Of a DNA stretch of 64,000 nt, positions 24,241 to 34,820 are shown in pieces. The position numbers were made by a program, and so were the translations under genes. The DNA is from Symsagittifera roscoffensis (taxonomy: Eukaryota; Xenacoelomorpha; Acoela; Convolutidae), in the NCBI RefSeq assembly GCF_963678635.1, contig NC_087068.1:29080318-29144317 (forward strand). Reading direction: 5' to 3'. The notes under the pieces are model-generated. The model did no database searches and was not told where the DNA came from. It saw only the letters and a list, made by a program, of their open reading frames with translations. Every line of letters begins with the position of its first letter. The first letter of the stretch is position 1.

Positions 24241-26337
24241 TGTATTATTCAAGATAGCATCAATTTTACATTGTTCTCGAAAATCGTCCTTACTTGATAT
24301 TAATACATAACTTATTTTGAAAAATTTTGCAGACGGTTTTTAATCAGTTGTTTGGTTTTTTTTCAAATTCGTTAGCAAAGATTTGGTCCGTAATTTGTAC
24401 AACCTATTTTTTAGATTTTTATTGATTTGCTTGAGGGTTAGTCTTAAAAAAAAGAAAGATAAAATGTCCAGTCTACATTTTGATTCGAAAAAGATTTCAG
24501 TTTTCTAAAAATAACTGCTCCAATTTGTTTTGATTCGATTACTTTGATTATAACTCTTAAAGTTATTTTAGTTAATATTTTTTTCATACATTTCATTAAC
24601 CTCTTTGGTTGAAGTATTTTCAAAAAAGTATAATTTCATTATCCTTAAGATTTTTTGAGTTGTGTGCTGTCGTGCTCCCTCCGACTAATTTCTGACCTGA
24701 TTCAACAAAGAAAGTTTCCAAAGTATAAAAAAAGCACAAAAATGAAAAATTGCAAAAATTAAGAATTTTCCAGGCTTGATATTTGTTTGACTGTACTGCG
24801 ATAGTAAACTGAAAACTGATGACGAGGTGTATAAAATCTTAGCTATCTGAATAGCCTCAAGGTTTCGTAAATATCATTTTTTAATGTTCCATCTAGGAAT
24901 GAAAAGTTAGATTTGAATCAACCTACAAACCCATAAAGCTACAAACTGGTTCAGTTTTTATCTCACAGTTGCTTAATTGCAATGTAATTGAACTGCAAGA
25001 CTTAATTCAAAATTAGAAGTAATTTTTCAGCCGTAGGCCAATAGTTCAGTTTTTAACTGTCTTCATTAATCAAACTGTCTGCATGTCGTAAATTATTGCT
25101 CCCAGTAATGGTGCATTGATTCAAGCCGAAAATTTCTTTCAGATTTTTTTTCTTTAATTTAGTTTTTTTTCGCAACCTGATTCGAATTTGTTTGAAACTT
25201 TCTATTGAATACGGCTGTTTGGTTTCACTTTTCGATGAGCTTTGTTTCTCTTAGTTTGTAAATTTTTCTTAGTTGTGTTGAATTATTTTGGTGTTTCGAA
25301 CTCGCTCTATTGTTGTGAGTTTTAGCATAGGTGCATAATATGTCATAATTTTGATGAAAAACGATGTAAACTATATAATTATGCAAAAGCGTCGGAGTTA
25401 GAACCATTTTCGACTTGTTTTTTTTAGTTTGTGATTGCAAATTGCCAGTATACAAGCTGATGTAGATCGCAAATTGCTAATGTAGGTCATGGAAAAAACT
25501 TTTTTTCCTTTTTATTGGAAGTAGGCGTAGTCCATTGCAACAGGATCGGATACAAAACAGAGAAATTAATATTTCCTAAAACATGATGATCAATTTCTTT
25601 TAACCTAAGATAAAGGAAAAGATTAAGAATTGTCGTTGTAAAATCAGTTACTCTTGTTGCCTCTGTATCATCTAAGTCAGAACTCTTGGAGATAAAAATA
25701 ATCAGGTTATTTTTTCGTTGCTAAAAAATTCTTGAAATTTCAATTTAAAGTCAACACAGATGATGAATTATTTTGATGGCGAGTGGTTGTTTTTCAAAAA
25801 CTGTCTAGTTGAAATATAGATAAAAGTAGGAGGGTTGTACATCACTGCTCTTTCAAACAGGAAATTGTATAATTCCTTTTCGCTACAAAAATGATGCTGG
25901 TGATTAGAGCGTATTTTATCATTTGTATACTTTTTTGTCATAATGAAACTGTATGCTTACAATTTTGTTCCAGTATTGGTGCATCTATTCAAGCCAAAAT
26001 TTTCTTATAGATTTTGTTTGGCCGTTTTTCCCAACATGATTCGAACTTGTTTGAAACTTTCTATTGAATAGGGCTGTTTGGTTTTATTTTTCGAAGCACA
26101 TTGTTTCTCTTACTTTATAAGTTTTTCTAAGTTGTGTTGAATCAATTTGGTTTTTCGAACTCGCTCAATTTTTGTGTATTTTAGCATAGGTGCATAATAT
26201 GTCATAATTCTGATGAAAAACGAGACAAAACTATATAATTATACCAGAGGGTCAGAATTAGAACTATTTTCGACTTAATTTTTTTTTAATTGTGATTGCA
26301 AATTGCCAATATACAAGCTAATGTAGAATGCAAAATG

Positions 26338-26562
26338 CTAATTTAGGTCACCGAAATTTTTTTCCTTCTTATTGAATGTAGGCGTAGTCCATTGCAACAG
26401 GTTCGAGTACAAAACAGAGAAATTATTACTTCTTAAAACATGATTGTCAGTTTCTTTTAATCTAAAATAAATGAAAAGATTAAGACTTGTCGTTGTAATT
26501 TTAGTTACTCTAGTTGCTTTTGTATCATCTAATTCAAAGCCGTTTGAGATGAAAATAATCAA
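26338..26562 (-). pseudogene. endonuclease-like fragment of the decayed retroelement (copy 3)
   Basis: Contains SNGFELDDTKATRVTKITTT and LNLFIYFRLKETDNH, homologous by eye to the fragments at 22494-22690 and about 25510-25700. The 25.1-25.96 and 25.97-26.83 kb stretches look like a local duplication of about 860 bp. Confidence 0.5.
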
Positions 26563-27599
26563 GTTGTTTTTGCATTGCTAAAAGATTCCCAAAATCTGAA
26601 TTTAAAATCTTCACAGATGAAAAATGATTTCGATGGCGAGTGAATGGTTTTCAAAAACCGTCTAATTAATATATAAAAATAGGAGGGTTGTACATCACGG
26701 CTCTTTCAAACAGGAAATTGTCTAACCCTTTTTTGCGACAATGCTTTCATCAATGCTGGTGATTAGAGCGTATTTTATCATATTGTATACTTTTTGTCAT
26801 AATGAAATTCTATGCTTACAATTTTTGTTAGTTTTTGGGACCAAAAAGACAGCAACCTGTCGGGTGGCATTTGCATAAGCAAAAATTGATCGCTAAAGTT
26901 TGTAATTGTGATCAAATAAAAGTACTCAAAACACTCAAGAATTCTTCAAAACTAAGAAAAAAGGAGAAAAAAGTGAGAATAGTTTTTTGCTGTTAATTAA
27001 CAATTAAATTAAGATGACCGCAAATGATAACAAAGAGTTGAAACTTCACAAAAACATGTGTAAAAAACGTTCGTCAAAATTTAAATGTCTTTTTTTTAAC
27101 GAAAAATAAAGTCGTTCAAAGAGTCGTTGGTAATTGTTAGGGCCTCAAAAGTGTCCTTATCCAATCCAAAAAACGTTAAAAAAAAGAACGACTTGGCTTC
27201 TTTTTTATGTTCTTGTAGTAAGCTTTTTACGGCTGCGAAGTATCATTTTTTGTGTTTCTTGCTGTTACAAAAATCTGTAATCTCCATTTCAGTTGTTACT
27301 TCTTGAAAAATTTATCTTTCAACAAGATTCCATTGAATTTGAGCCATGAGCTCGTAATTTATCCGTAAATATGGGATTCTCGAACCAGACAGATGTTAAC
27401 TTGAAAACATTTCATCTACCGAAGTTTTTGCTGGCTTCCTATTCTTTGAAGCTGTCTTTTAATCTGTGACATAGATCATTAAACTGTTTTTATATTTTCC
27501 TTTAAAATGAAACTAATAAAACCAGAGGAGATTAAAAATGATGAAATATTATCTGAATTGATTTACAACGGAGCGACATCAGCTGCTTTTTTAATAAAG

Positions 27600-27815
27600 A
27601 AATAAAATATATTTGTTTCAAAGTTAAAATTATTGTTAGTTGCTAGAGTTAAGTAACTATGGGATCTATTGTCATCGGCAAACAGTTAAACATTATTCAG
27701 CCTAGAGGAAATTGGGAAATGGTTTAAATAAAAAAAAAAAACAGAACCAGGACCGAACCTTGTAGTATATCAAAAAGTATTTTTTCCTTTTCCGAATATG
27801 AATGGCTATGCAAAA
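27600..27815 (-). pseudogene. second RT fragment of the decayed retroelement
   Basis: Minus-strand text HSHSEKEKILFDILQGSVLV corresponds to HSYSEKETIIVSILQGSILV at 24.1 kb. The piece continues into the damaged FADD region (TTGTCATCGGCAAACAG on +). Its right edge coincides with the start of the 25-bp repeat array at 27819. Confidence 0.7.
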
Positions 27816-27818
27816 ATA

Positions 27819-27942
27819 GGACCCTTCGGGCCTGGTAAAAATAGGACCCTTCCGGATTGGTGAAAATGGGACCCTTCCGGATTGGCAAAATTGGGATCTT
27901 CCGGATTGGCAAAATTAGGACCCTTCCGGATTGGCAAAATTA
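27819..27942. repeat. 25-bp tandem repeat, five units
   Basis: The unit GGACCCTTCCGGATTGGCAA followed by AATTA occurs five times in a row, with one unit a base shorter. The first unit has CGGGCC instead of CCGGATT. It begins exactly where homology to the retroelement copy at 24.1 kb stops (TATGAATGGYTATGCA). Confidence 0.95.
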
Positions 27943-27944
27943 CT

Positions 27945-28930
27945 TTTCTGGGACGTTTAAAAATTTCACCCGAGACCCTTCCCGATACAGTCTCCGAAAC
28001 TATTATGCTATTTAAATTAACTAGGAAGGGTGTATTCCAGCCCTAGACCCTTCCGGATTGAAGCTAAGCTGCTTATTTGACAATTCTCCTTAACTGTGAA
28101 GGGTCTTATATTTAGCTTAGTCTTGATTTGACTATCGTTTTCTGGTTTCCTTAGCCCTCCTTTTTGTCTACAACAACTTAAAATTGCCTTATTCAACCGT
28201 TACTTCCCTTTGGTAGGAGTATGAGGGCTTTCCAAAAAAAAAGTTTTTACAAAACGTGAAGGGTTTACCTTCACTTGGTGATTTTGCTAAAAACAATCTT
28301 AAAAGTTTTCTATCCTTAATTGTTTAGCTAATTGAGTAAATCCACCTAATATCTGACTTAATGGTACCAAGATCAACTGGATTTGTGCAGTAGTTCCAAA
28401 ATTATTACCCAAAACGTCTTTTTTCTAAGGTATAAAATTTTTTTTCGCAATTCTTATCTTTTTGACCTAAAATTTTTTTATCCGAGCTCAGAAGGCCAAT
28501 ACTCTTCTAGTTCAAGGCAAAAGACCCGATCTTAAACGTTCCAGCTGAAAAAAGTGCCAAAAACAAGGCTATTTGGACCCATCCGGATTGACGAATCCAC
28601 CAAATCAACACGTTAAATTCGATTTCACTGGGACCCGCAAGGTTATTGGCAAACGGGTTTTAAAACCTGGCAATTCACTGGTGAACGTTGTCCGAACAAC
28701 AATTTTTATTGTTCTAACGAAAAAGTTTTAAAAAAATTCTGTTTTTTGTAGCGTTTCGTTTTTTCAAAAAGTAAGAAAATTCGGCTTTTCTGGTTCTTCG
28801 GTACCCAATTAGTTCCAACCACTTCCGAACTAAAGTAAACCGGTTCCACCTATTACACTAGTAAAGTTATGATATAACTCACTAATTTAGCGCTTTTTTC
28901 TGTTTCAAAAAGTATCGATATCTCAAATAT
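27945..28930. other. non-coding stretch with dispersed TTCCGGATTG motifs
   Basis: No gene recognised. The core of the 25-bp unit recurs singly at 28047-28060 (ACCCTTCCGGATTG) and 28578-28590 (ACCCATCCGGATTG). Looser relatives such as GACCCTTCCCGATACAG also occur. The base composition is less AT-rich than the flanking array. Confidence 0.6.
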
Positions 28931-31190
28931 CGCGATTTGTGGGATATCAAAATATCACTACTTTGACCCTAAAAACCGGTCTGCTTACTGTGTTTTTCAC
29001 TGAAAAACAGTATAGGAGTTTTAATATAGGCTGTATATATAGTAATACTAGTAATATTATATCCCTCCGGGTTTGTTCAAAATCCGAATTACGGTGCTTA
29101 ACTCGGAAATTCGCAACTCGATGGACGGTCACTTCAGTGCAGTCACTGTCGAGCCCCCCACAGATTTAGATCTCAACTTTTGTACCAAAAGGGATTAAAA
29201 ACTTGTTAACGATACCTAACAGTCTTTTGTAGTGGTCCTTGAGACCCTTTCTGATACTCCTCGCACTGCTTGCCGGATTAGTCTTCCGCTCTTTTCCCAA
29301 GACCCTTCCGGATTGAGCGCAAATTAGCATTAACGTGCTTAAATACTCAAATAACCCTAAAGTACAAGCACCAGAAACGGGCCACAATTTTGATCGTATC
29401 AATTTTGACTGAAATAAATGCCTGCAACAACAATATATCTAACAACAACAAACGGGAGGGTTGGATCACATCTCGTCTGGGGGGATGATTTTTACAGATT
29501 TTATATATTTTTTTTTCGGTTATTTTTTTTATGTTTTTTGTTTTTTTCCTAAGTACTATAGTAACTTTTGTTTTGTTTCCTGTTTGCCTTTAAGTGTTTT
29601 TGGTCACAAAACTCTCAGCGAACGACGGGACGGCCAATCCCCCCACCCTTTCTGGCACGTGATTTTTCGGTCTTAACTAGGTTAAAAAGCTATTTTCGGG
29701 AATCCGGAAGGCTTCCGCGTTCCAAACCACCCTTCCGTGCCGGTAGTAGGGCCTTATTTTGAGCATCCGCTCGGCCGGGAGTGCTAGTTAACGATTCTAC
29801 CGGTCATGATGTTGAAAAAAACTAACACCCAGGAGTGCCATAAAAAGATCTATGTAACATTCGCCCGGAAGTACATATCCATGGAAAATATAGCTAGATT
29901 CTGAAACGACTGGTTAGCGTCTAAACACAGCTCTACATCCTTTTCACCGTCTCTGCCAAAGACAGTTCTTTTGGTGGTCTTTCTAACATCGGGACGACAA
30001 AAATTTTACTGTATCCGGCTTCGATCTGAACGCTCCAATTAACTTATTTACATGCAGAATCTCGATTTTTGAGGGGTCAAACTATCTTTATTTTGACCCT
30101 AAAAACCGGTCTGCTTACTGTGTTTTTCACTAAAAAACGGTATAGGAGTTTTAATATAGGCTGTATATATAGTAATACTAGTAATATTATACTTCTCCGG
30201 GTTTGTTCAAAATCCGAATTAAGGTTCTTAACTCGGAAATTCGCAACTCGATGGACTGTCACTTCAATGCAGTCACTGTCGAGCCCCCCCACAGATTTAG
30301 ATCTCAACTTTTGTACCAAAAGGGATAAAAAACTTGTTAACGATACCTAACAGTCTTTTGTAGTTGTCCTTGAGACCCTTTCTGATACTCCTCGCACTGC
30401 TTGCCGGATCAGTCCTCCGCTCTTTGCCCAAGACCCTTCCGGATTGAGCGCAAATTAGCATTAACGTGCTTAAATACTCAAATAACCCTACAATACAAGC
30501 ACCAGAAACGGGCCACAATTTCGATCGTAACGATTCTGACTGATATAAATGCCTGCAACAACAATATATCTAATAACAACAAACGGGAGGGTCGGATCGC
30601 ATCTCGTCTGGGGGGATGATTTTTACTGATTTTATATATACTTTTTTTCGGTTATTTTTTTATGTTTTTTGTTTTTTCCTAAGTTTTATACTAATTTTTG
30701 TTTTGTTTCCTGTATGCCTTTAAGTTTTTTTGGTCACAAAACTCTCAGCGAACGACGGGACGGCCAATCCCCCCACCCTTATGGCACGTGAATTTTTGGT
30801 CTTAAGTAGGTTAAAAAGCTATTTTTGGGGAATCCGGAAAGCTTCCGCGTTTCGAACTACCCTTCCGTGCCGGTGATTAGGGCCTTATTTTGAGCATCCG
30901 CTTGGCGCGGAGTGCTCGTTAACGATTCTGCCGGTCATGATGTTGAAAAAAAATAACACCCAGGAGCGCCATAAAAAGATCTATGTAACATTCGCCCGGA
31001 AGTACATATCCATGGAAAATATAGCTAGATTCTGAAACGACTGGCTAGCGTCTAAACACAGCTCTACAACCTTTTCACCGTCTCTGCCAAAGCCAGTTCT
31101 TTTGGTGGTCTTTCTTACATCGGGTCGACAAAAACGTTCTGTTTCCGGCTTCGATCAGAACGCTCCAATTAACTTATTTACATGCAGAAA
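28931..31190. repeat. 1130-bp tandem duplication
   Basis: 28931-30060 is followed directly by 30061-31190. The offset is 1130 at both the left landmark (AAAAACCGGTCTGCTTACTG at 28971 and 30101) and the right landmark (AACTTATTTACATGCAGAA at 30041 and 31171). The copies are highly similar throughout, with scattered substitutions that concentrate in the first 40 bases. Each copy carries one ACCCTTCCGGATTG motif (29302-29315; 30433-30446) and one reverse-oriented AATCCGGAA (near 29701 and 30831). Short frames repeat in both copies, but differ in length and have no domain. Confidence 0.95.
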
Positions 31191-31910
31191 TAGTGAGCTC
31201 ATGGCTGGGTCTCAGTATCCACAGACCACGAGGTCACTCTTAAATTCAGGGCTACAGCATATTTATTATATTACTATTGTTTTCGTTCAGTAGATAAAAT
31301 CATCATCTCTATCAAAGATGGATCAACCCTTTCCCTTAACTCCTAGCTTCTCATAATCTGAAAACGAATTTAGATGTTATTAATCAATTCAGGACATGAG
31401 CAGAAGCTGAAAATTTATAAAATCGAGAGTTACAGTTTTCTCCCGAGATGCCTCCGGATTCTGGGTTCCGGGGCAAATAACGCTCTTGTTTCTTCTCGGA
31501 AGGCTGGACACGTCGTCCCAAAACCCTTCTTGATTCTCGGGATTCGTGTTGTAACGATTGTAGCGGAACAATCGTTACAACTCGGAACGGTCTAATTGTC
31601 GTTTTCTATTCCAATCTCGATCTGTCTCTCACAACTGTTGTTCACCGTTTTTCTCAACGAATTCTCTTGTTCTGTTTCTTTTCGCAGTTTATTAGTTGTC
31701 GTGAAAATTCGACGTCGTCACGTGTCTTTCTTTTCGAACGAATTTTTATAAATTAACATGTCAGTCCAAATTGACCATTCCGCGTTCGTCAAAATGAACG
31801 ATTAACACCACTAATTCGTTAAAACCGTTGATCTTCTCTGTCAGATGCTATAATAAAAGTTCGATCTCGAACTTGCATTTTGATACATTTTGGTGGAATA
31901 TCACAATCAT
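31191..31910. other. non-coding stretch with a perfect hairpin
   Basis: No gene recognised. It contains CCTCCGGATTCTGGG near 31448, related to the TTCCGGATT motif upstream, and the hairpin listed at 31548-31581. Confidence 0.5.
31548..31581. repeat. perfect 14-bp inverted repeat with 6-base loop
   Basis: GTTGTAACGATTGT (31548-31561), loop AGCGGA, then ACAATCGTTACAAC (31568-31581). All 14 positions pair. It could be a fold-back element end, a protein-binding palindrome or a structured RNA; no poly-T follows that would suggest a terminator. Confidence 0.9.
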
Positions 31911-32330
31911 TTACAATCGTTGTTTTCCGTTTACCAAGTTTCTAAAAGCATAAAATGGATGAACGAGATTCAAAAGATTGTAGACTAATGCTTGCAGCTC
32001 ATTAAAATGACTTTCATAGAGCTATTTTTTAAACCAAAATATAATTTCTTTGAAAGAAACATGATGATTTAGAAACTAGTCTTACATCAAATTTTGAACT
32101 CAATAAAAACACTAATTGTCTGTGAACGTTTTGGACATTATGTTGTCATCGGCGCTGAAAACTTAACGAAAAAAATTTACAAAAGCGCAATAAGATTTTT
32201 AAAACGAAACAAAATTGAAAGCATTTTGAAATGCATAATAACAAATTTATTCGGAATGAGTCATCGGAATACGGGATGATGTAACAAGGATCCATCTACA
32301 CGATCATTTTGCGCGCCTTGTACTCCTAGT
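31911..32330 (-). repeat. pLTR/3'-UTR-like repeat of a Penelope-like element, copy A
   Basis: About 420 bp match 34821-35236 in direct orientation, from TTTACAAT.GT.GTTTTCCG to GCGCGCCTTGTACTCCT. Copy B of this repeat directly abuts the 3' end of the decayed Penelope-like element on the minus strand, so the repeat is probably that element's 3' region or pseudo-LTR. Copy A would then be a truncated copy. Confidence 0.65.
32116..32153 (-). ncRNA. degenerate hammerhead-ribozyme-like motif (copy A)
   Basis: The minus strand reads CCGATGAC, a loop AACATAAT, GTC, then CAAAACG, a small loop and CAGAC. This is the order CUGAUGA / stem II / GAAA / stem III / cleavage site, but both core boxes are mutated (CCGATGA; AAAA). 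It is probably inactive. Confidence 0.35.
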
Positions 32331-32481
32331 GATAAAAATGACCAGTTAGAGATCCGCATTTAAACAACGCATTCCTCGTTGCTGATGGTTAAAGCGTATT
32401 TGATCATAACCCACCTCAACGGATTTTCCGGTGGTCTGTTTCCGCTTATTATTGCTGTCAACGAAATATCATTTACAATAG

Positions 32482-34596
32482 TCTGTGAACGATCTTGTTA
32501 GTAAGTCGAATGGCAGTGCAGGACTTAATTTTCTGAAATCGCTTACTAAGCTGATAAACCTCATTGGAGATGGCAAAATACCCGAACCACTAAGACCTTT
32601 CTTTTTTGGCGCAAAGCTTATCACCCTCATAAAGATAGACGGAGGGTTGAGACCGATTGCCATAAGCAACACGCTGAGACGTATCGCGTCTAAATGCGCT
32701 GGAAGCAAGGCCCTCTCCAAGCGACAAAATTTTTTCGGAAACGTACAGGTAGGATGCGGTACCAAACTAGGAGCAGAAATAGCTGCGCACTCGTTTCGAA
32801 ACCTTATTGAACGCGACGACAATCCAAAATGCACTGTTCTTTTAAAACTAGATTTTAAGAATGCCTTTAACTCTTTAAACAGAGAAACAATGCTGAGTCA
32901 TGTTTTTTCAAATCGCCCCGAATTGTATAATTACACCCATTGCGCGTATGGTAAACCTAGTTATCTTTTTTACGGAAGCTCTGTCATAATGTCAGAAGAC
33001 GGAACTCAGCAAGGTGATCCTGAAGCCCCACCCCTTTTTGCAGAAACATTTCATACACTAGTCAAACAGTTGGAGTCGAAAATTAACATCTGGTATTTAG
33101 ATGATGGGAATTTAGCCGACCACTATAAGGTAGTACTCCGGGACCTTAAAAACATTCTGAAATCGGAACAAATTTACGGCCTGAGCTTAAACACTGGGAA
33201 GTGTGAACTTTGTTTTTTGGGACCGACTACTAGTACACAGTATGATTCAATTTTAACACAATTTCGAAAAATATGCCACAAAATAAAAATAAAAACAAAA
33301 GAAGAACTCCTCATTTTAGGATCTCCAATCGGTGAACTTTGCCGAAAAGATTTGCTCGACAAAAAAACTTGGGAGCTTGAAAAAATCTCGGATGTCATTG
33401 ACAAACTAGACGCCCATTATGATTTTTACCTCCTGAAAAATTGCTTTAGCATGCCAAAACTCCTATACTTTTTGCGTAAGAGCCCTTGTTTTTTGCAAAA
33501 TGATTTTTTGGAACGCTACGATAAATTACTAAGAAATTCGTTATGCAAGGTCACTAACGTGAAAATGGATGATAACCAGTTTTTACAAGCAGTTTTCCCG
33601 GCAGCCAAAGGTGGCTTGGGCGTTTCTTCCGCTCGTCTACTCGCTTTACCCGCTTTCTTAGCCTCAGCAGTAGGAGCGAAAGATGCCTTGAGCGAAATCT
33701 TTGGATTGGACCATGTGGATGGAACCTATGATGGTTCGCTTAAACGGTGGTTTGACCTTGGAAAAATTGAAATGGCTCCGGAAAATGAAATACAAAAAAA
33801 ATGGACGGAGCCAATTTTTGACAGCGAAATTGCAGACTTGATTTTACGACTCGAACCAACGGACGTAAAAAGGTTCAACGCGTTCCAAGATAGATTTGGC
33901 TCCCAATGGTTGAACGTCATCCCGTGCAAAAATTTAAGGTTAAAACTGTCAAACCAACAACTCAGAATTGCGATAGGACTTCGATTAGGATCAAAAATAT
34001 GCGAACGGCATAAATGCGTGTGCGGAAAAGACGTTACCGAGGATGGTTGGCATGGTCTTTCTTGCCTCAAAAGTGCAGGGAGATTCTCTAGGCATTCAAA
34101 CCTGAATGCCCTTATAAAGCAGAGTCTATCATCTACTCACATTCCGTCTGTTTTAGAACCACGACACCTCTACAGGACCGATCAGAAGCGACCAGACGGT
34201 TTGACGCTCGTTCCATGGGCTGATGGTAAGCAGCTCTTGTGGGATGTATTGGTAGTAGACTCCTTAGCTCCTTCTAGGATTAATGCCGGGTCTGATTGTA
34301 ACCCTGGTACGGCTGCCGCTGAAGCGGAAGAGCGAAAAATTGACAAGTATAAAGATCTTGTAAATGATGGATATCTTTTTCAACCGCTAGCTTTTGAAAT
34401 TCAGGGCGCGGCCGGCCCCAGCACAGAAGTTTTTTTGAGCAAGCTTTGTAAGAACCTAAGCATATGCACTGAGGAACCCAGAGCAGGCAGTTTTTTAAAA
34501 CAGAGAATCTCCCTGGCAATACAGATTGCGAACGCCGCTTGCGTACTCGGAACAATAGATGACAAAATAACTTTCGACGAAATTTTTTACTTGTAA
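32482..34596 (+). CDS. reverse transcriptase with C-terminal zinc motif and restriction-like endonuclease signature
   Basis: An open frame of about 703 codons, bounded by a TAG at 32479-32481 and TAA after 34593. It opens without ATG, so the true N-terminus is missing or in a damaged upstream frame. Residue numbers count from the GTG at 32485. RT motifs: GGLRPIAI (53-60), LLKLDFKNAFN (119-129), GTQQGDPEAPPLF (173-185), and WYLDDGNL (203-210) with the catalytic DD. Then come SLNTGKCEL (234-242) and LILGSPIG (276-283). A Cys/His cluster follows at C506, C511, C513, H523 and C527. Next are RPDG (569-572), LLWDVLVVDS (584-593), a K-rich helix around K621 and AFEIQG (636-641). This matches the zinc knuckle plus PD-(D/E)XK order of R2-type retrotransposons, which nick DNA and prime reverse transcription there. 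No N-terminal zinc finger is present. The frame is intact over 2.1 kb, so it is recently inserted or selected. Confidence 0.88.
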   Translation, partial: SVNDLVSKSNGSAGLNFLKSLTKLINLIGDGKIPEPLRPFFFGAKLITLIKIDGGLRPIAISNTLRRIASKCAGSKALSKRQNFFGNVQVGCGTKLGAEIAAHSFRNLIERDDNPKCTVLLKLDFKNAFNSLNRETMLSHVFSNRPELYNYTHCAYGKPSYLFYGSSVIMSEDGTQQGDPEAPPLFAETFHTLVKQLESKINIWYLDDGNLADHYKVVLRDLKNILKSEQIYGLSLNTGKCELCFLGPTTSTQYDSILTQFRKICHKIKIKTKEELLILGSPIGELCRKDLLDKKTWELEKISDVIDKLDAHYDFYLLKNCFSMPKLLYFLRKSPCFLQNDFLERYDKLLRNSLCKVTNVKMDDNQFLQAVFPAAKGGLGVSSARLLALPAFLASAVGAKDALSEIFGLDHVDGTYDGSLKRWFDLGKIEMAPENEIQKKWTEPIFDSEIADLILRLEPTDVKRFNAFQDRFGSQWLNVIPCKNLRLKLSNQQLRIAIGLRLGSKICERHKCVCGKDVTEDGWHGLSCLKSAGRFSRHSNLNALIKQSLSSTHIPSVLEPRHLYRTDQKRPDGLTLVPWADGKQLLWDVLVVDSLAPSRINAGSDCNPGTAAAEAEERKIDKYKDLVNDGYLFQPLAFEIQGAAGPSTEVFLSKLCKNLSICTEEPRAGSFLKQRISLAIQIANAACVLGTIDDKITFDEIFYL

Positions 34597-34599
34597 CAC

Positions 34600-34815
34600 T
34601 TGTATTATATTATCTCGTGTCGAGTTGCGTGTTCTTAATGAAGAAACGTAACCCGTATCGATTTTAATTGAAAAGGACTTAAACACTTGTCATCTTCTTT
34701 TATCATTATCACTTCCATATCTAGAAAATTCAAATGATTTTGACTGGAATACATGATGAAGGGACTCATGACTGTAACCTCGGTTACTATGATACTTTTG
34801 ACCGTCTGGTTACCT
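34600..34815 (+). mobile_element. probable 3' UTR/tail of the RT element, with a dispersed 90-bp segment
   Basis: This lies between the RT stop codon and repeat copy B. About 34716-34812 (from CTAGAAAATTC to the GACCGTCTGGTTA segment) occurs inverted in laminin intron 1 at 39990-40080. It includes the near-palindrome GTAACC-TC-GGTTAC at about 34779-34792. Confidence 0.6.
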
Positions 34816-34820
34816 AAAAA

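Larger units (their letters stand above)
18840..27815 (-). mobile_element. array of decayed non-LTR retrotransposon copies (minus strand)
   Basis: Landmark strings recur in order at three or more places with spacings of about 2.4-3.0 kb: a TTTTGCAGACGGTTTT segment near 18883, 21300 and 24328; AACCTACAAACCCATAAA near 19470, 21927 and 24922; AGTGGTTGTTTT near 20513, 20752, 22752 and 25783; and a segment around CGAACTCGCTC near 22283, 25297 and 26157. On the minus strand these units translate into decayed pieces of one retroelement: an endonuclease-like piece, a Lys/Asn-rich linker, and a reverse transcriptase piece. Segments 23200-24200 and 27100-27810 are further copies of one another. The array is best explained as repeated, partly tandem or nested copies of one CR1/jockey-like element that have since accumulated stops and frameshifts. 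Confidence 0.75.

Noticed and set aside
27819-27942. 25-bp repeats as a CRISPR-like array
   Set aside because: The repeats are directly contiguous with no unique spacers, in a eukaryotic genome.
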